Under the pieces are notes generated by a model, which saw only the letters and a program-made list of their open reading frames with translations, did no database searches and was not told the origin of the DNA. A stretch of 64,000 nt of DNA, taken from Punica granatum. Lineage: Eukaryota > Streptophyta > Magnoliopsida > Myrtales > Lythraceae. The position numbers and the translations under genes are program-made. Positions 35,835 through 48,667 of this stretch are shown here, piece by piece (position 1 is the first letter of the stretch; each line of letters starts with the position of its first letter). Where the stretch lies: contig NC_045129.1 in NCBI RefSeq assembly GCF_007655135.1, positions 39,371,122 to 39,435,121 on the forward strand, written 5' to 3'.

Positions 35835-38275
35835 GTGCAACCATGTGAGTACACTTTCGAGAAATACAACTCCTTTTTCTTTAAATTATAGACATAAGAT
35901 ATAATTTTTACTCCCAATTTGTATTCTATATGAAAAAGAACATGTCAGTTGTTTCAATAATGGAAAATTCATTCTATTGTCGATTTTTTTTTCTCTATTT
36001 TGGGATTATTTTCACTTCTCAATCACCATCTGTGTCTCATCACATATGAATGGAGCTCGAAGTCGCGTCATTGAAGTTCACGCGATAGCCCGATAATCTA
36101 GGCCGACTTCGCTCAGAAACGCATCAATATGAATTGCACTAGATATATTGTAGAGATTTGGTATGAGCTAAGATATCGCTATCACTGTACATGAGATCAG
36201 ATGTGGTGAGTTGGAACTTCAGCTAAAGTTTCGGTTTTTTACCTTTCTCACTCTACAAATTATAACTCCAGTCCAATCTCTCTCTCTATATATAGTTATA
36301 TTCCACGCATTAAATAGAGTTATAAAAGTAATTTTATAAATATTATAAGGTCATAAAGGTATATGTATAAATAATATTTAAGATTAAAAAATACTATCTC
36401 AAAAAAAATAAAAATAATGTTAATGATATATTTATATGAATTAAATGCAAATAAATAGTGATGTAATTGTAAATCTATATACAATTAATTGACATATATA
36501 CCCAAAAACTAAAACTGATTTTTTGTAAAAAATTATCCTCAATATTTAAATATTTGGATGAGATTCGATTAAAATAAATATACTTTAATCTTTCTTAAAA
36601 ATAATTGAGTCATTTTCGCAAAAATTATACAAATTTCAGCTAACTTTATATATGTATATATATAAGCTTAACTACAGTTAATGAATTATAGTGTATATAT
36701 GCCTTATGGTAGATATATCTCATAGGAGATATATTACATATATGTGTGTGGAGAGAAATAAATTACAATGAATAATTTAAAATTTAAAATATGATATATT
36801 AAAATATATAACTTTCACCTCCCAACACTAATAAATATGTTCTAAAAGATAAAGTATATTAATTGTTTGCTTTAAATGGTCTTACAATAGTATTTTTACC
36901 ATCAATACAAACGCCAAGTCAATGTAAAATTTACTGGCAATGTTATATAATAACTGGGTATAATGGTAAATGTTTTGTAATTCATAGATTAATACGTTAA
37001 ATAAAAATTAATTAAGAATACATATAATTATAAACAATAGTAGCAAATAAGAAAATGATGAATACATTACTTCGAATCATTATTGTTATTTTAATAATAA
37101 ACAATATTCATAATTTTAAGAAAATAGAGAAAATTTATAATTATATAAATTTTAACTTTATTGAATAATATTTTATAACTATTGCATATCTTATAAAAGC
37201 TCAATTAAGTATATCTCTCATGAAAATAATTGATTTATTTTAGCAAAAATTATTCAAATTCACAAAATTTAATATATGAGATTCGAGTAAAAATAGCACA
37301 ATAAATAGTGAAAAATGAAAAATTTAAAAACATTGTACTACTATTTTTCTCTTGCTTATCCAATATATTTGTAATATATGAATTGATCAAAATTCCTAAC
37401 GATATTTGGATATGACCATTTGATTTGATATTATATATTACAGAAAAAAGCAATATATTTTCATGAAATTTCTTAAATTTAACTAAAATAATTAAGTTTA
37501 AATTATGTAAATAAAAATATATTTATCATAAAAGTTTAGTGCAACGCACGAACAAAAAAAATAGTCTATAATATTATTTTCTATCCATCCAAATTCTTTA
37601 GATGGATAAATTTTTCTCCAAACATTATATGTAACTACGAATATACATTATTTTCTTCGGTAAGTAACTACGAAAATGCATTGGGGGGCAAAAAAAAAAA
37701 ACGCAATCAAGCAAGACTGCGGCACGAATTAGGGAATCCAAAGTGTTTATTTAGGAAAAGGAGTATTTATCTTAGGAAAATTGACTGTTATGCACAGAAC
37801 CGAATAATTCTGTGCGGTACCTCATGGCCACGCGACGGTGGTCAAAGATCACAATAATCTTGACCCGAGGTCTATCAACCGAAAAAAAAAAAAAAAAATC
37901 TTGACCCGAGGTGGAAAGGAAAGAGCAGATCCTGACCATCCATGAACCTTCTTATATATCATAATGCACGGTCTCGATATTTCCACGTGATAAAAAAAAG
38001 AAAAGGATTGCCCGCGACTGCGACAGAGAAGGGGCCCCACAGCACTGAACCGGCCCCACCCACCCTAAAGTGAGTGTCTTCCTTGGGGAGAAAGAAAGAA
38101 ATCCCCAGTCAGTCATTGAAGAGTCAAAATTTCCGGGAAACCAAATATACTTACTATTCTTCTCTCGTCGATTCAGTTTCTATGTCAGCCAGCCGTCTCT
38201 CTGCCACCCTGCTCGTCAAGCCACCCGCTGCCCCCGGAGGTTTCTGAATCGCCGCCGCCGACTTCACCCGTCTCA
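35835..38275. other. AT-rich intergenic DNA with Helitron-like remnant
   Basis: No gene recognised before the IDM1-like start. A (GA)n tract lies before this region at 35417-35438. The stretch about 36281-37560 starts ATATATAGTTATATTCCACG and ends GTGCAACGCACGAACAAAAA near 37555. It shares motifs with the AT-rich family at 11886-12676 (for example CATTAAATAG and CAAAAATTATTCAAATT). It may be a diverged Helitron-like copy. Confidence 0.4.
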
Positions 38276-41200
38276 ATGTTGTCGGAGGTTGAGGAACGGT
38301 GCTCGGTCACCAGAAGGAAGCGAAAGAGGGAGCGGTCTGAGCCTAAACTTCTCGTCGGTAGCCGAGTTGAGGTAATGCCGCGTCAATGTGGTGACAGCGG
38401 TGCTATAGAACTCCGTTCTCTCACCTGCATTGTGAGGTGTTAGTAGTTTCTTGATAATCGCCTTCTTGGATTGATGGATTTCTTGCTGGCTGGGTTTTCT
38501 AGGGCCTGTTTGGCTTTCTTTTTTCTGCTTCGTTACTTCCTCTTCTATGGCGGATATTTTACATTCCTCTGATCTCAGCGTCCGTGCATTGCAGCTGTAT
38601 GTGGTCTTTGTAGGATAATGATCATTTGAAGTTATTATACTACCTGACAATGGCCTGCATGCATGGCTCAACTAGGGGTTCACTTGGGTTGCCCGCCCCG
38701 TTTTGGAAATTTGATAGCTTTTGTCTTATTAGAAATACCTTTTTGTCGTCACGTATATCATGGAGCAAAGTGATTCTGCAGGTACGGAGTTTGGAAGATG
38801 GGCTACTGGGCTCTTGGTACGCGGGGACTGTGATTGCATGGCGGCCTCAAATGCGGGACGTCAGATATGATAGTTGTCTAGCTGAAGGTGGTTCGAGTAA
38901 ACTCGAAGAGAGTGTTCCTGTCTCGATGGCCATTGATGGGCTTGATTGTGGCAACCGCAGTAACTGCAGCAGTTATCGGGGCCATATAAGGCCGGTGCCA
39001 CCTTCTGTTGCAATCGGTACAAGGGAGCTTCTTTATGGATTGTGTGTGGATGTGTATCATGAAGATGCATGGTGGGAAGGTGTGATTTTCGATCGCAGTA
39101 TAGATGCAAAGGAGAGAAACGTGTTCTTCCCAGATTTGGGTGATGAGCTCCTGACTCATATTTCTAACATTCGAATAGCTCAAGATTGGATCGAGGGTGA
39201 AGATAATTGGGTTCGTCGTGGATTCTGGTCCTTTCTTAAGGTGATACACGAGTATGAGGAACAGTTTTATCTTCCCGTTTCAGTGAAACAGATTTGGTAT
39301 GATTTGCGACAGACAAAAGGTTTTAGGAAGATCAAGGAGTGGACCTGTAGTAAAGAAATACTGTGGAAGAACATGGTGTTTAGTGTTCTCGTGGAAAACA
39401 TTGAAATTGCTCTCAGCTGCATTTCGCCAACTTTTAACTTGGACAAAGAGTCAGCAAGAGAAGAGGGTGCTGTGTTACAGTTCTTTGAGCCACCTTCTGA
39501 ACTTCATATGAAATCTGAAACAGATGCATCCAGTTGCCTATCCATATTGCCGGTTGATGAACCCCTTGGTTTGGGCATGACCGGATCCAACACTAACTCA
39601 ACAAGTGATGCACCTCTTACGGTCATTGCTGTCCACAAACCGGTTGTTGGATTGTTCCAGGTCAGGGCTGATGCTCAACCTGCCCAAGCAGGGACAGAGT
39701 TGAAAGAATGTGTTTCTGTTGTGGAAAACAAGGTGCCGCATATCAGTCTCTCTAAGAACAAAAACGTCTTCTCTGATGATGAAATCCAATGTGTAAAATC
39801 TGGGTGCTGGCGACCTGTAGCTCCTGAATTAGTTCCAGAACCTGAGTTCTTCCCAGACGCATTGGAATCTTATTTAGCTGATCACGTTCAGCATCCCTGG
39901 AATTCCGCCAGGATGGCTGTTAAAAGGCATCTGGCTTATCTGGGTTGGAAGATGGAATGCAAAATGAGCGGGAAGATGAATAGAATCCGTTATGTTTCAC
40001 CAGATGGAAAGTGTTACCGTTCTCTCATTCTGGCCTGCCAATCCCTTTGCAGAAATGCAGAATTAAATCCTGCAGTGAGCTCCGAAGATGCTAACAAAAG
40101 TCTTATTACTTTACCAAGAAATGAAGACAGGATTAAAAACTCCAAAGTCTCTGAGGATTCTTTTCCTTCTGAAGGCATGACACCTGATGATCGTAATATC
40201 ACACGTGCTTGCTGCCCTCAAGCTGTTTGTGACTATTATTCTCTTGAATTGGAACAGAGCAGAAAGGCCAGTGGGGTCATTAAGGAGTTGAGGTTGAAAA
40301 CCAAGGAGCAGCTCCGGGCAATTGGATGGGAGCTCTTCCTTCGTGACAAGGAAGGAAAGCGTGAGACGGTGTATCAGTCACCAAGGGGAAGGCTTTATTT
40401 TTCCCTTCGGAGGGCCTGCAAAGGTTGCATACAAGATGGTAGAAGTCAACAGTTGAAAGCGGGTACAGTGGATCACGTAATTGCTGGTGAGGAAGTCGAA
40501 GCGAAGTCTCCTAGCAAAAAGTTGTCCCTTTCAGTAGGTCGTGTTCCACATCAGAAAGCTTTGCTGCCTCTTAAAAGAAACAAAAAACCTGAACGCAATC
40601 GAATGTTTAGACATTTAAAAAATGACACCCGTCGCCCTTCGAAGCTGAGAATAAAATTTCCTGGAGCTTTAGCCAAGGTAGGAGATGAAATGGAAACCAG
40701 TCGGTCAAGTTGTGCGCTACGGTCGTGCAAAAAAGTACAGAAGACCGTCCCCAGGCACTTTCTGCCCAATTCTAAAACGTTACTCTCTTGGTTGATAGAT
40801 AAGAATATATTGTTGCCCAGGGCAAAGGTATACTGCTGTAGCGATAGCAGTGGCAGTAGTTTTGCTGAAGGCCGCATACACCGTGATGGCATCAGGTGCA
40901 ATTGTTGTAATGATTTGCTTACTTTAAATGGCTTCGTTTCCCATTCGGGTGGCACAAATTGCTCTCCCGCTGCCATAATTTGCTTAGAAGATGGGAGATC
41001 CCTCCTAGATTGTCAGGTTCAAATTTTGCATGAGAAAAAGAGGAGTCACGTGAAGGAAGATCCTGCTGACGGGGAGATTCACAAATCACATGTGGACACG
41101 AGTGCTGAGAATGATTATTTGTGCTCAATTTGTCATTATGGGGGTGATCTAATATTATGCGATCAGTGCCCATCCTCCTATCATGGTACTTGCCTTGGTC

Positions 41201-44200
41201 TGAAGGTAAATTTTGCTTTCTGTATCGCCTTGAAGAGTGATAAAAAATTTTATGAACAAATGGAAACTTTTCTCTGAATATACTTCTAATGACCCTCCAC
41301 ATTTTTTTCCTTCCTGCGGTTTGTAGGGTGTTCCAGATGGTGACTGGTATTGTCCATCATGTTGCTGTGCCATTTGTGGCGAAGGCAACCTCAGTGAAGA
41401 TATTGGGCTTTCTACAGATGTCAGCATCATAAATTGTAGCCAATGCAAGCGCAAATGTAACATAAATTGATCTTTCGATGACAAAATTATCGCATTCATT
41501 CATTTAAGCTGCATAATACATGCCTATGACTTTTATTTATGCTTCTGTTACTCGTTTTGCCTGTTCAGATCATACTGTGTGCCTGAGAAAAAGAAGAGGA
41601 ACTGAGTTAGGAGATCACGGGAGAGGAAATTGGTATTGCAGCAGAAAGTGTGAACAGGTACCAAAAGCCTCTGAGATCTTCTGATTTTCCATTGCCTCAT
41701 AAATGTTCTGAGGGTTCTGTTCCTGAATCAGATATGAATAGAGGGTTTATTGCAGTAATTACATGGAAATGATAGCTTTCTGATGGGGTCGTGGTTTTTA
41801 ACTGCATCTAGAAACCTGATACACTTCTGGGGTAAATCACCTATTGAATAAGGTTACTTACTCCAGGACGCAATGATACATCTATATAGATCGCTTATAT
41901 TGTGTCATTAGGTTGCTAAGGTAATTTGGATGAAAAAAGAAAAATCTATAAGGTACTGCATATCATCAACGAGTTTAGGGCAGATGAGCGTGCTTATTAT
42001 ATTACTACTTTTGGTGTCCCTTTGCGAATGGAAAACAACTCTTGAAGGGGCAATTTATTTTGTGAAGTGAGATCTGTTGGGACATAAGTTTTGCTGGTCC
42101 TTATATATCAGTGAGGAGCAGCTTCCGAAAATTGAGCCCACATTCTTAAGTCCAAACATTCTTTTTGTAAAGGTGCCAGTTCTGTATTAAAAACAGTCAC
42201 ATATGGCATTATTTAATTGCAGATTCATGTAGGTCTCTTGGAGCTTGAAGGAAAGCAGATTAGATTGGGCATGGACAACTTGACGTTCACAATGCTGAAG
42301 CCTGTCGATTATGAGAGACATGATGATGTGGATCTTCAGATGAAGTATGCTGCAGAAAATTACATCAAGCTCAATATGGCTCTCGATGTGATGCACGAAT
42401 GCTTTGAACCTTTCAAAGAGCCTTATTCAAGTAGGGACATCATAGAAGATGTTATTTTTAATAGAGGGTGAAGCCATCTTAAACTTAACCCATTTGGAAT
42501 TTTCATTCTGGTTTTTCTTCCTTCTAGTCTGGTTAATGTTAATTTTTTTTTTTAAAGAATTTACATCCTTTAGCAGTCTTCCTTTCATTGCACATCAAAA
42601 CCGTAACTATAGAATGGAAATAAATATATATATGTTTGGACTTCTACAGATCAGAGTTAAACCGGCTCAATTTCCGAGGGTTTTATACAGTTCTCTTGGA
42701 GAAAAATGATGAGCTGATAACTGTGGCCACCATAAGGTACACCTCACAATGAACCTCCCACCTTCAATATCAATATCTTATGTTTGCCACTTTCGTTTTA
42801 TATTTTTGAGCTTCTTATCTCTTTCTGTTGCTCTTCCTTTTGCTCTCTCTTCTTTTTCCCCCCTACAAAGGATCCATAGGGAGGTGGCAGAAGTGCCTCT
42901 TGTGGGAACGAGGTTCCAGTTCCGTCGACTTGGAATGTGTCACGCTCTGATGAATACGCTTGAGAAGGTTCAGTGCCTACTTTCGTCTTTGCTTCAGTTT
43001 GCATATGCACGTATATTCAATTTTCTGATCTTTCTGTCTCCCCCTTTTTTTTTCTGTATTTATAGAAGCTTAAGGAGCTAGGAGTGGAGCGAATTGTGCT
43101 GCCTGCTGTTCCCAGTGCACTGAACACTTGGACTGGCTCATTTGGATTTACGAAGATGACCGATTTGGAGAAATTACATTTTGTCAATCACACGTTCCTC
43201 AATTTCCAAGACACGACCGTGTGCCAGAAACGTTTATTGGATGGTCTATCAGGAGAATCGAGAGTATCAAGTGGTATCTCTCATTTACCTTTGACTAAAA
43301 ATGGATACTACTTAAGTTCATATGCCTTCAGTTTCCTAACTAAACATTGAGCAGGATTGCTGCAGAAGCTTGCTGATCATCTCCATGAAGCTGCTGATAT
43401 TGAATTGAATGGTTTGAGTTCTGTTTCTGAAGAATTTCTAGGCAAGGCCGTGGACGGGAGCAAGACTGTCGAACAAGGCACGGTGAAGTGTCTCATCTTT
43501 CTCTGGTTATATGGGGTGATTGATTCAAATATAAAATGTTGTAGAATTTATAATATAGGTTAACTGTAAGAATGACTAGTTTATAAAATGTTGTAGAACT
43601 CCGCAGCTCTGAACCTAGAAGATGCCCAAAGAAATTAAAAACCTTCTCTGTCAATTGTCAAGAATTGATACTGGTTCTTTTATGCGTAGCTGTATGTTGA
43701 GAGGAAATTCTACCGTCCCTTTAAGAGGCGGTTCTTACAAAGGACAGTTCATGGCTTCTTTATATTTCTAGATTGACTTTTATGAAGGAACTCATATTGC
43801 AAAAGGTTAGTCTGACGGTATCCAGGGGTGATGAACCGAAGGGATGATAGAAATTTCCTCGATGCATTAGGTTGTAAATTCATGAAAGGATTTTGTTCTC
43901 CATTGTGATAGACATTCTGAATGTGGCGATTTCCTTCACTGGTGCAGCAACGAGGGATATTGATGAATCCAGCAATCCAGTAGACAAAGTTGGTCAGGTA
44001 CTTCACAATCCCTTCCCCTGGCTATCAGATCAGATCCTTTGAGTTATCTTTTTCTAGTCCTGTATTTTCTCTTTGATCAAAATGTGATTTCTCTGCTTTT
44101 GGATAGATAAATGAATCTGCTCAACTCGATAGCAAGCAAAGCTTCACCAAACCTCTTCCAGAGTGTTCTATCGCAGATGCTGAATCAGATCAGAAGGACA

Positions 44201-44268
44201 GCGTGGATGGAAGCAGAGTTTTCAGGTACTATTATCGGAGGAGGCGACCGTGCAAAGAAAGCCGATGA
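38276..44268 (+). CDS. IDM1-like PHD-finger/GNAT chromatin protein
   Basis: Twelve exons join in frame: 38276-38371, 38782-41205, 41327-41456, 41569-41657, 42223-42467, 42650-42736, 42871-42967, 43066-43273, 43355-43482, 43772-43805, 43948-43997 and 44107-44268, about 1249 residues. In order: an Agenet/Tudor-like region from VGSRVEVRSLEDGLLGSWYA (about 28-170); two MBD-like stretches (about 396-447, RYVSPDGKCYRSL; about 531-580, VYQSPRGRLYFSL); a TPL-binding-type domain with CNCCNDLL (about 698-770); PHD finger 1 (CSICHYGGDLILCDQCPSSYHGTC, split here only by description, about 809-855); a second PHD (to about 910); a GNAT acetyltransferase (about 925-1125) with the acetyl-CoA loop RRLGMCHALM. 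Arabidopsis IDM1 acetylates histone H3 and recruits ROS1-type DNA demethylation. The small exons 10 and 11 are least certain but restore the frame exactly. Confidence 0.87.
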
Positions 44269-44763
44269 AAATTCGGTAAAACTTTGGATGGACCCGGATG
44301 AGGAATAGCCTCCGATAGATTATGAAATTTTGCCTCGTTATACGTGCATAGTTCGTAGAAGGGTCTAAGATAGTTTCCTTTCACCGGTACATGCTGGCCG
44401 TTATGAATAATTTTGTGACTGAGGACGAATCACGGTAACCGGTCTCGAACTTCCTAATGATGTGAAGCTTAATCAAATGTTCGTAGGTATCTCCATTCTC
44501 CTCTGTTTATTATTGGTGCCGTGTTGAAAATTTCCCAGTGGGCACTGACAAAATAAAAAAGGAAACCCTTCCTTGAGCGTAAACATTTTCTATGTTGCCG
44601 AGTGCTATCTTTGAATGTGAAAACCGATATGAAACAGAGGAATGTTTGATTGCATGGGTGAGGAGGCGGTAAAGCAAGGAACATTTTATTGCTTACTAGC
44701 AAGGGGGATTTCATGTGCTTTCTTGAATTAGGAAGGAGTGCGGAAATACATATACCTTGCTTT

Positions 44764-44786
44764 CCCCCCCCCCCCCCCCCCCCCCC
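44764..44786. repeat. Poly-C homopolymer, about 23 bases
   Basis: An uninterrupted run of C, far longer than any other C or G run in the window. Its exact length is probably unreliable. Confidence 0.8.
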
Positions 44787-44985
44787 GTGGCAGGGCAGGT
44801 ATTCCTATTACTCTGCATTGCATCGAGAAATTCAGAGTGTCTCTAGACGACGGTACCGGAGTAGGACCTGTATGAAAAGAATGTATTTATGGCGATTGGT
44901 TAAGATTATGACAAGATTACTACGTTGCTCATATTACACGGTCACGGGAATCTAATCTTATGATGCTAGGCGGCGCGATAGTGGG

Positions 44986-45113
44986 GTGCAGCTCATCGGG
45001 TCTCAAAGGTGATGGCAGCTGGCCCATCCGATGATCGTGTGGGATCCGGGTGCAGCTAACCGGGTCTCTTGGTGATGGCAACAGGCCCATCCATCCGATA
45101 ATTATTGGGCACG
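44986..45113. repeat. 64-bp tandem duplication
   Basis: GTGCAGCTCATCGGGTCTCA at 44986 recurs as GTGCAGCTAACCGGGTCTC at 45050, and the sequence GTGATGGCA...GGCCCATCC follows in both. Two copies with small differences; no known element. Confidence 0.6.
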
Positions 45114-46158
45114 AGAGCAAGTGCACATTAGCTTTGGTCCCACTAGTTACTTGCCTCACGCTTTTCCTTGTCTTTTTCCCTCATGCTGGAACACTTGTCA
45201 CATTGACAATAACTTATCGACGCATGATCGATCAAAAACTAGATTGTTTGAACAAAGTATTGTCGGTTCTTAATCTAGTTACTCGGGAAAATTACACACG
45301 TATTGATATAGCGAGAGAGACATGCGACCGATCCTACTCTATTTTAATCATCACGAAGTTAACGGGCTTTTTTTTTTTTTTGGTTTCTAATTAAGAAGAT
45401 AATAAGATACATGTACCTGGTAGATCCAATGTTGCTGGGCCATTAAAAATTATCTAGCAATGGATGGAATAGATTTTTATTTGTTCCCTGGGACAATGTT
45501 TGAGTTCTGTACTTGAAAATTCAGTCGCGGTAATATAAAACACTCGTTCTTGTTGTATATGAGTTTTGAGTTTTGTAAGAATTCTTTTTATACAAACATA
45601 TACAAAAACTTATGGCTTGTTTGGTTTCAAAGCACACTTTAATTTAATTTTACTTATAACAAAATAAAATGATTCATACAAAATTAAAGGTGGGCCTTAT
45701 TTATATCACTATTTTTTTTTCACAACAAAACAAAATAACTCATACAAAGTCAAAGGAGGATGAGTCACATACATAATCATTTATACAACTCTTTTTTAAA
45801 ATTAAAATATCATTTTAAAATCATATTTTAAAACTAAAAGCAACATTAAAATCTTTACCCAACAAGAATTTTGATTTTGTATTTGATGCGCGACTGAAAA
45901 TTCAACCACGAAACATGAATTTTCCTGATTCTCTGTTCAAAAAAATCACAAGGCGAGGGGCCAGCCAGCCAAGTAGAACCCGAATATCTACTACTATAAG
46001 AAGTCGTCACCAGCGGCAGCAGTCAAAATCTCTCCCATCACATGGCTCCGCATCCCAACAAGACGTAAACACCCCCACCTCCCCCTCCTCCTCTCTAATC
46101 TTCCTCTCTGTCTGAAATCCCAAGAGCAACAACTCTTTGTCTGCTTCTTCTTTCTGCA

Positions 46159-48215
46159 ATGGCCGTGAGATCTCTTCAAATTCCTTCCTCCTCTCAGCCT
46201 CTACCTCTTACCTCGGCAGTCTTCTTCTTATTACTCCTCCAATGGCGGAACTCCTCCACGGCCCTGCTGCTGAAACTCAAGAACCACCACGGCGGCCACA
46301 GCCACAGCAGCGGTCCCCTCTTCCAGTCCAACCGTTCCTCCTGCCAGATGTTCACAGGCACCTGGGTTCGCGACGACTCCTACCCCATGTACCAGTACTC
46401 CGACTGCCCCTTCATAGACCCCGAGTTCAACTGCCAGCTCTACGGCCGCCCCGACTCCGGCTACCTCAAGTACCGCTGGAGACCCCTCAACTGCGAGCTC
46501 CCAAGGTTCAGCATTAAAGCTTCTTTCTTTTTTTCTTTGTTTTTTCTTTTTTTACTCGCTCTCTGTTTCAATTATTTGCAATGTATATATATACATAAAT
46601 GAAATGATGGGAATCTGACAGTAGACAGAGTAATGGTGATTGATTGAAGGTTTAACGGGAAGGAGTTCTTGGAGAGGATGAAAGGGAAGACGGTGATGTT
46701 TGTCGGGGACTCACTGGGGAAGGACCAGTGGGAGTCTCTCATCTGCTTGATTGCTTCTTCAGCTCCTTCGACATCCACCCAGATGACAAGGGGTTTGCCA
46801 CTCTCAACTCTCAAGTTCTTGGTATTTCTCTTCTCATCTCTGTCTGCTTAAATTGATCTTTCGCCGGTTCATCCTTTCTTTGTCATTCACGGCGCAAATG
46901 AATCAGAGGAACCCTAGAAATTAAAAAAGTCTCATTGGATTGGATTGGATTCCATTGGATTCCATTGGATTGGGGAGGGAATGGGAATCAAATTCTCAAA
47001 GACCGACAGGGACTTTCTTATCATGTCGCGGCTGGGGGCAGGGCAGGGCAGGGCAGAGCAGACCAGTTGTTGCCAGCTGCAACACATTAGCAGCCCTCCC
47101 CAATACCTCTGGGTCCCACACATAATCTACCCTTCGACTTATTCCATAATAAATCGACCATATATTGGAGTTCATGTTCATGTGTCCACTCCTCTTCTTT
47201 ATTTTGTGAATTATTTTATTATTACTACATCCTGAAGATTAGTGATCTCGGTTAAATTTTACGTGTTATTGTTCGGTTTTTGATTGGGCACACGTTGGGC
47301 TGGACTGATGGAGGTCTCCGGTTGTGGTAAGGTAGGACTATGGGCTCACGGTGTCATTCTACAAGGCCCCGTATTTGGTGGATATTGATGCCATCCAAGG
47401 CAAGAGAGTCCTGAGGCTTGAAGACGTCTCCAACAACGCGGACGTGTGGCGGTCTGCCGATGTCCTCTCGTTCAACACAGGGCACTGGTGGACCCATCAA
47501 GGATCTCAACAAGGGTAGGTAACCCAATCCAATGTGTATATACATCAATACATTGCGTGAATGAATCATTTGATCATGTGGTGCTGACACACTGCAGGTG
47601 GGATCTAATAGAATCAGGCGGGACGTACTATCAAGACATGGACCGTTTGGTCGCTATGGAGAGAGCTCTCAGAGCATGGGCCAACTGGGCTGACTCCAAG
47701 GTTGACCGGACCCGCACCCAACTTTTCTTCCTCGCTATCTCTCCCACTCACTACAAGTATATCAACCAATCCCTTCCCTATCGTTCGACTCGGTTTTCCC
47801 ATATTGGATCTATTAGTTTGTTTAGAAGACAGTCTGAAGTTACTGAGTAATGAATGTCGTGATCGTTCTAAATATATGCAGCCCGAGCGACTGGAGCGCA
47901 GGGCCCACAGCTGCAACTACCAAGAACTGTTATGGGGAGACAACGCCGATGAGTGGGACCATGTACCCAGGGGCGTATCCTGAGCAGATGAGAGTGGTCG
48001 ATGAAGTGCTCCGGGGCATGAAGAGCCCTCCCTATCTTCTCGACATTACGCTGCTCTCAGCTCTTAGAAAAGACTGCCACCCTTCAGTGTACAGCGGAGA
48101 GTTGAGCCCAGATCAGAGGGCAAATCCCGGCCGCTCGGCTGATTGCAGCCACTGGTGCCTACCAGGGCTGCCGGACACGTGGAACCAACTTCTCTACACA
48201 GCCATGTTCTACTAA
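46159..48215 (+). CDS. Trichome birefringence-like (TBL) polysaccharide O-acetyltransferase
   Basis: Five exons join in frame: 46159-46505, 46650-46821, 47336-47514, 47598-47756 and 47882-48215, about 396 residues. The N terminus has a hydrophobic stretch (about 15-28) suited to a Golgi signal anchor. Then comes the PMR5-N Cys-rich domain (CQMFTGTWVRDDSYPMY, about 62-118). The PC-esterase domain carries the GDS motif in MFVGDSLGKDQWES and ends with the DxxH motif in ADCSHWCLPGLPDTWN. Both halves of the catalytic Ser-His-Asp arrangement are present. TBL proteins acetylate xylan, mannan or pectin in the Golgi; the sequence looks closest to the TBL38/TBL41 branch from memory, whose substrate is not settled here. 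Splice sites were inferred by eye. It is tail-to-tail with the asparagine synthetase pseudogene. Confidence 0.92.
46936..46977. repeat. GGATT/CCATT pentamer tract in TBL intron 2
   Basis: Repeats of TTGGA and TTCCA, a minor simple repeat inside the second intron, followed at 47035-47060 by GGGCA repeats. Confidence 0.7.
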
Positions 48216-48667
48216 CTTGGTCCGCTCCATTTCATGTTTTTGCTCTCTAACATTGATTCTTAGCTTCTGCCACATTCAAGGCAATATATATGTTATTAGT
48301 CCATTCTTATGGTGGCAGAGACAGCAGCTTCAGTTGAGAGAGGATGCGGAAACTGCAATTCCTCCAGTCATTGTAACATTTCAAAAACGGAGCTTCATTT
48401 TTCTAATGATAGTTTAGCAGGTGCTTATTGTTATTTCTCATTTCGTCTTCTCGAACCACTCTTGGTTACCATGTTAAGCAGATGCATGAACGTGATGTTG
48501 CAGCCATTTCCATAACAAAAATCTATCAGCACGACGAAGCATATTATATATATCCCACGAGAGCCATCACCTCCCAAATACCATTATACTGAAAACGGAA
48601 GCAAAGCCAGAATGAGAAAATACGAAATCGGAAAAACTAGAGTACTATTTGATCCTCAGAACACATA

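Larger units (their letters stand above)
44269..46158. other. Intergenic DNA between IDM1-like and TBL genes
   Basis: It contains the IDM1-like 3' end, a 23-base C run, a 64-bp tandem duplication (44986-45113) and, at about 45606-45850, an AT-rich MITE-like stretch starting GGCTTGTTTGGTTTCAAAGC. No gene recognised. Confidence 0.45.

Noticed and set aside
38626..38781. Long frame extending 5' of IDM1-like exon 2
   Set aside because: This is intron 1; the real N terminus is the 38276-38371 exon, which completes the Agenet-like motif GSRVEVRSLEDG.
44111..44308. Alternative plus-strand frame over the last IDM1-like exon
   Set aside because: The frame that joins exon 11 in phase ends at 44268 and reads as a plausible acidic/basic tail; this one does not join.
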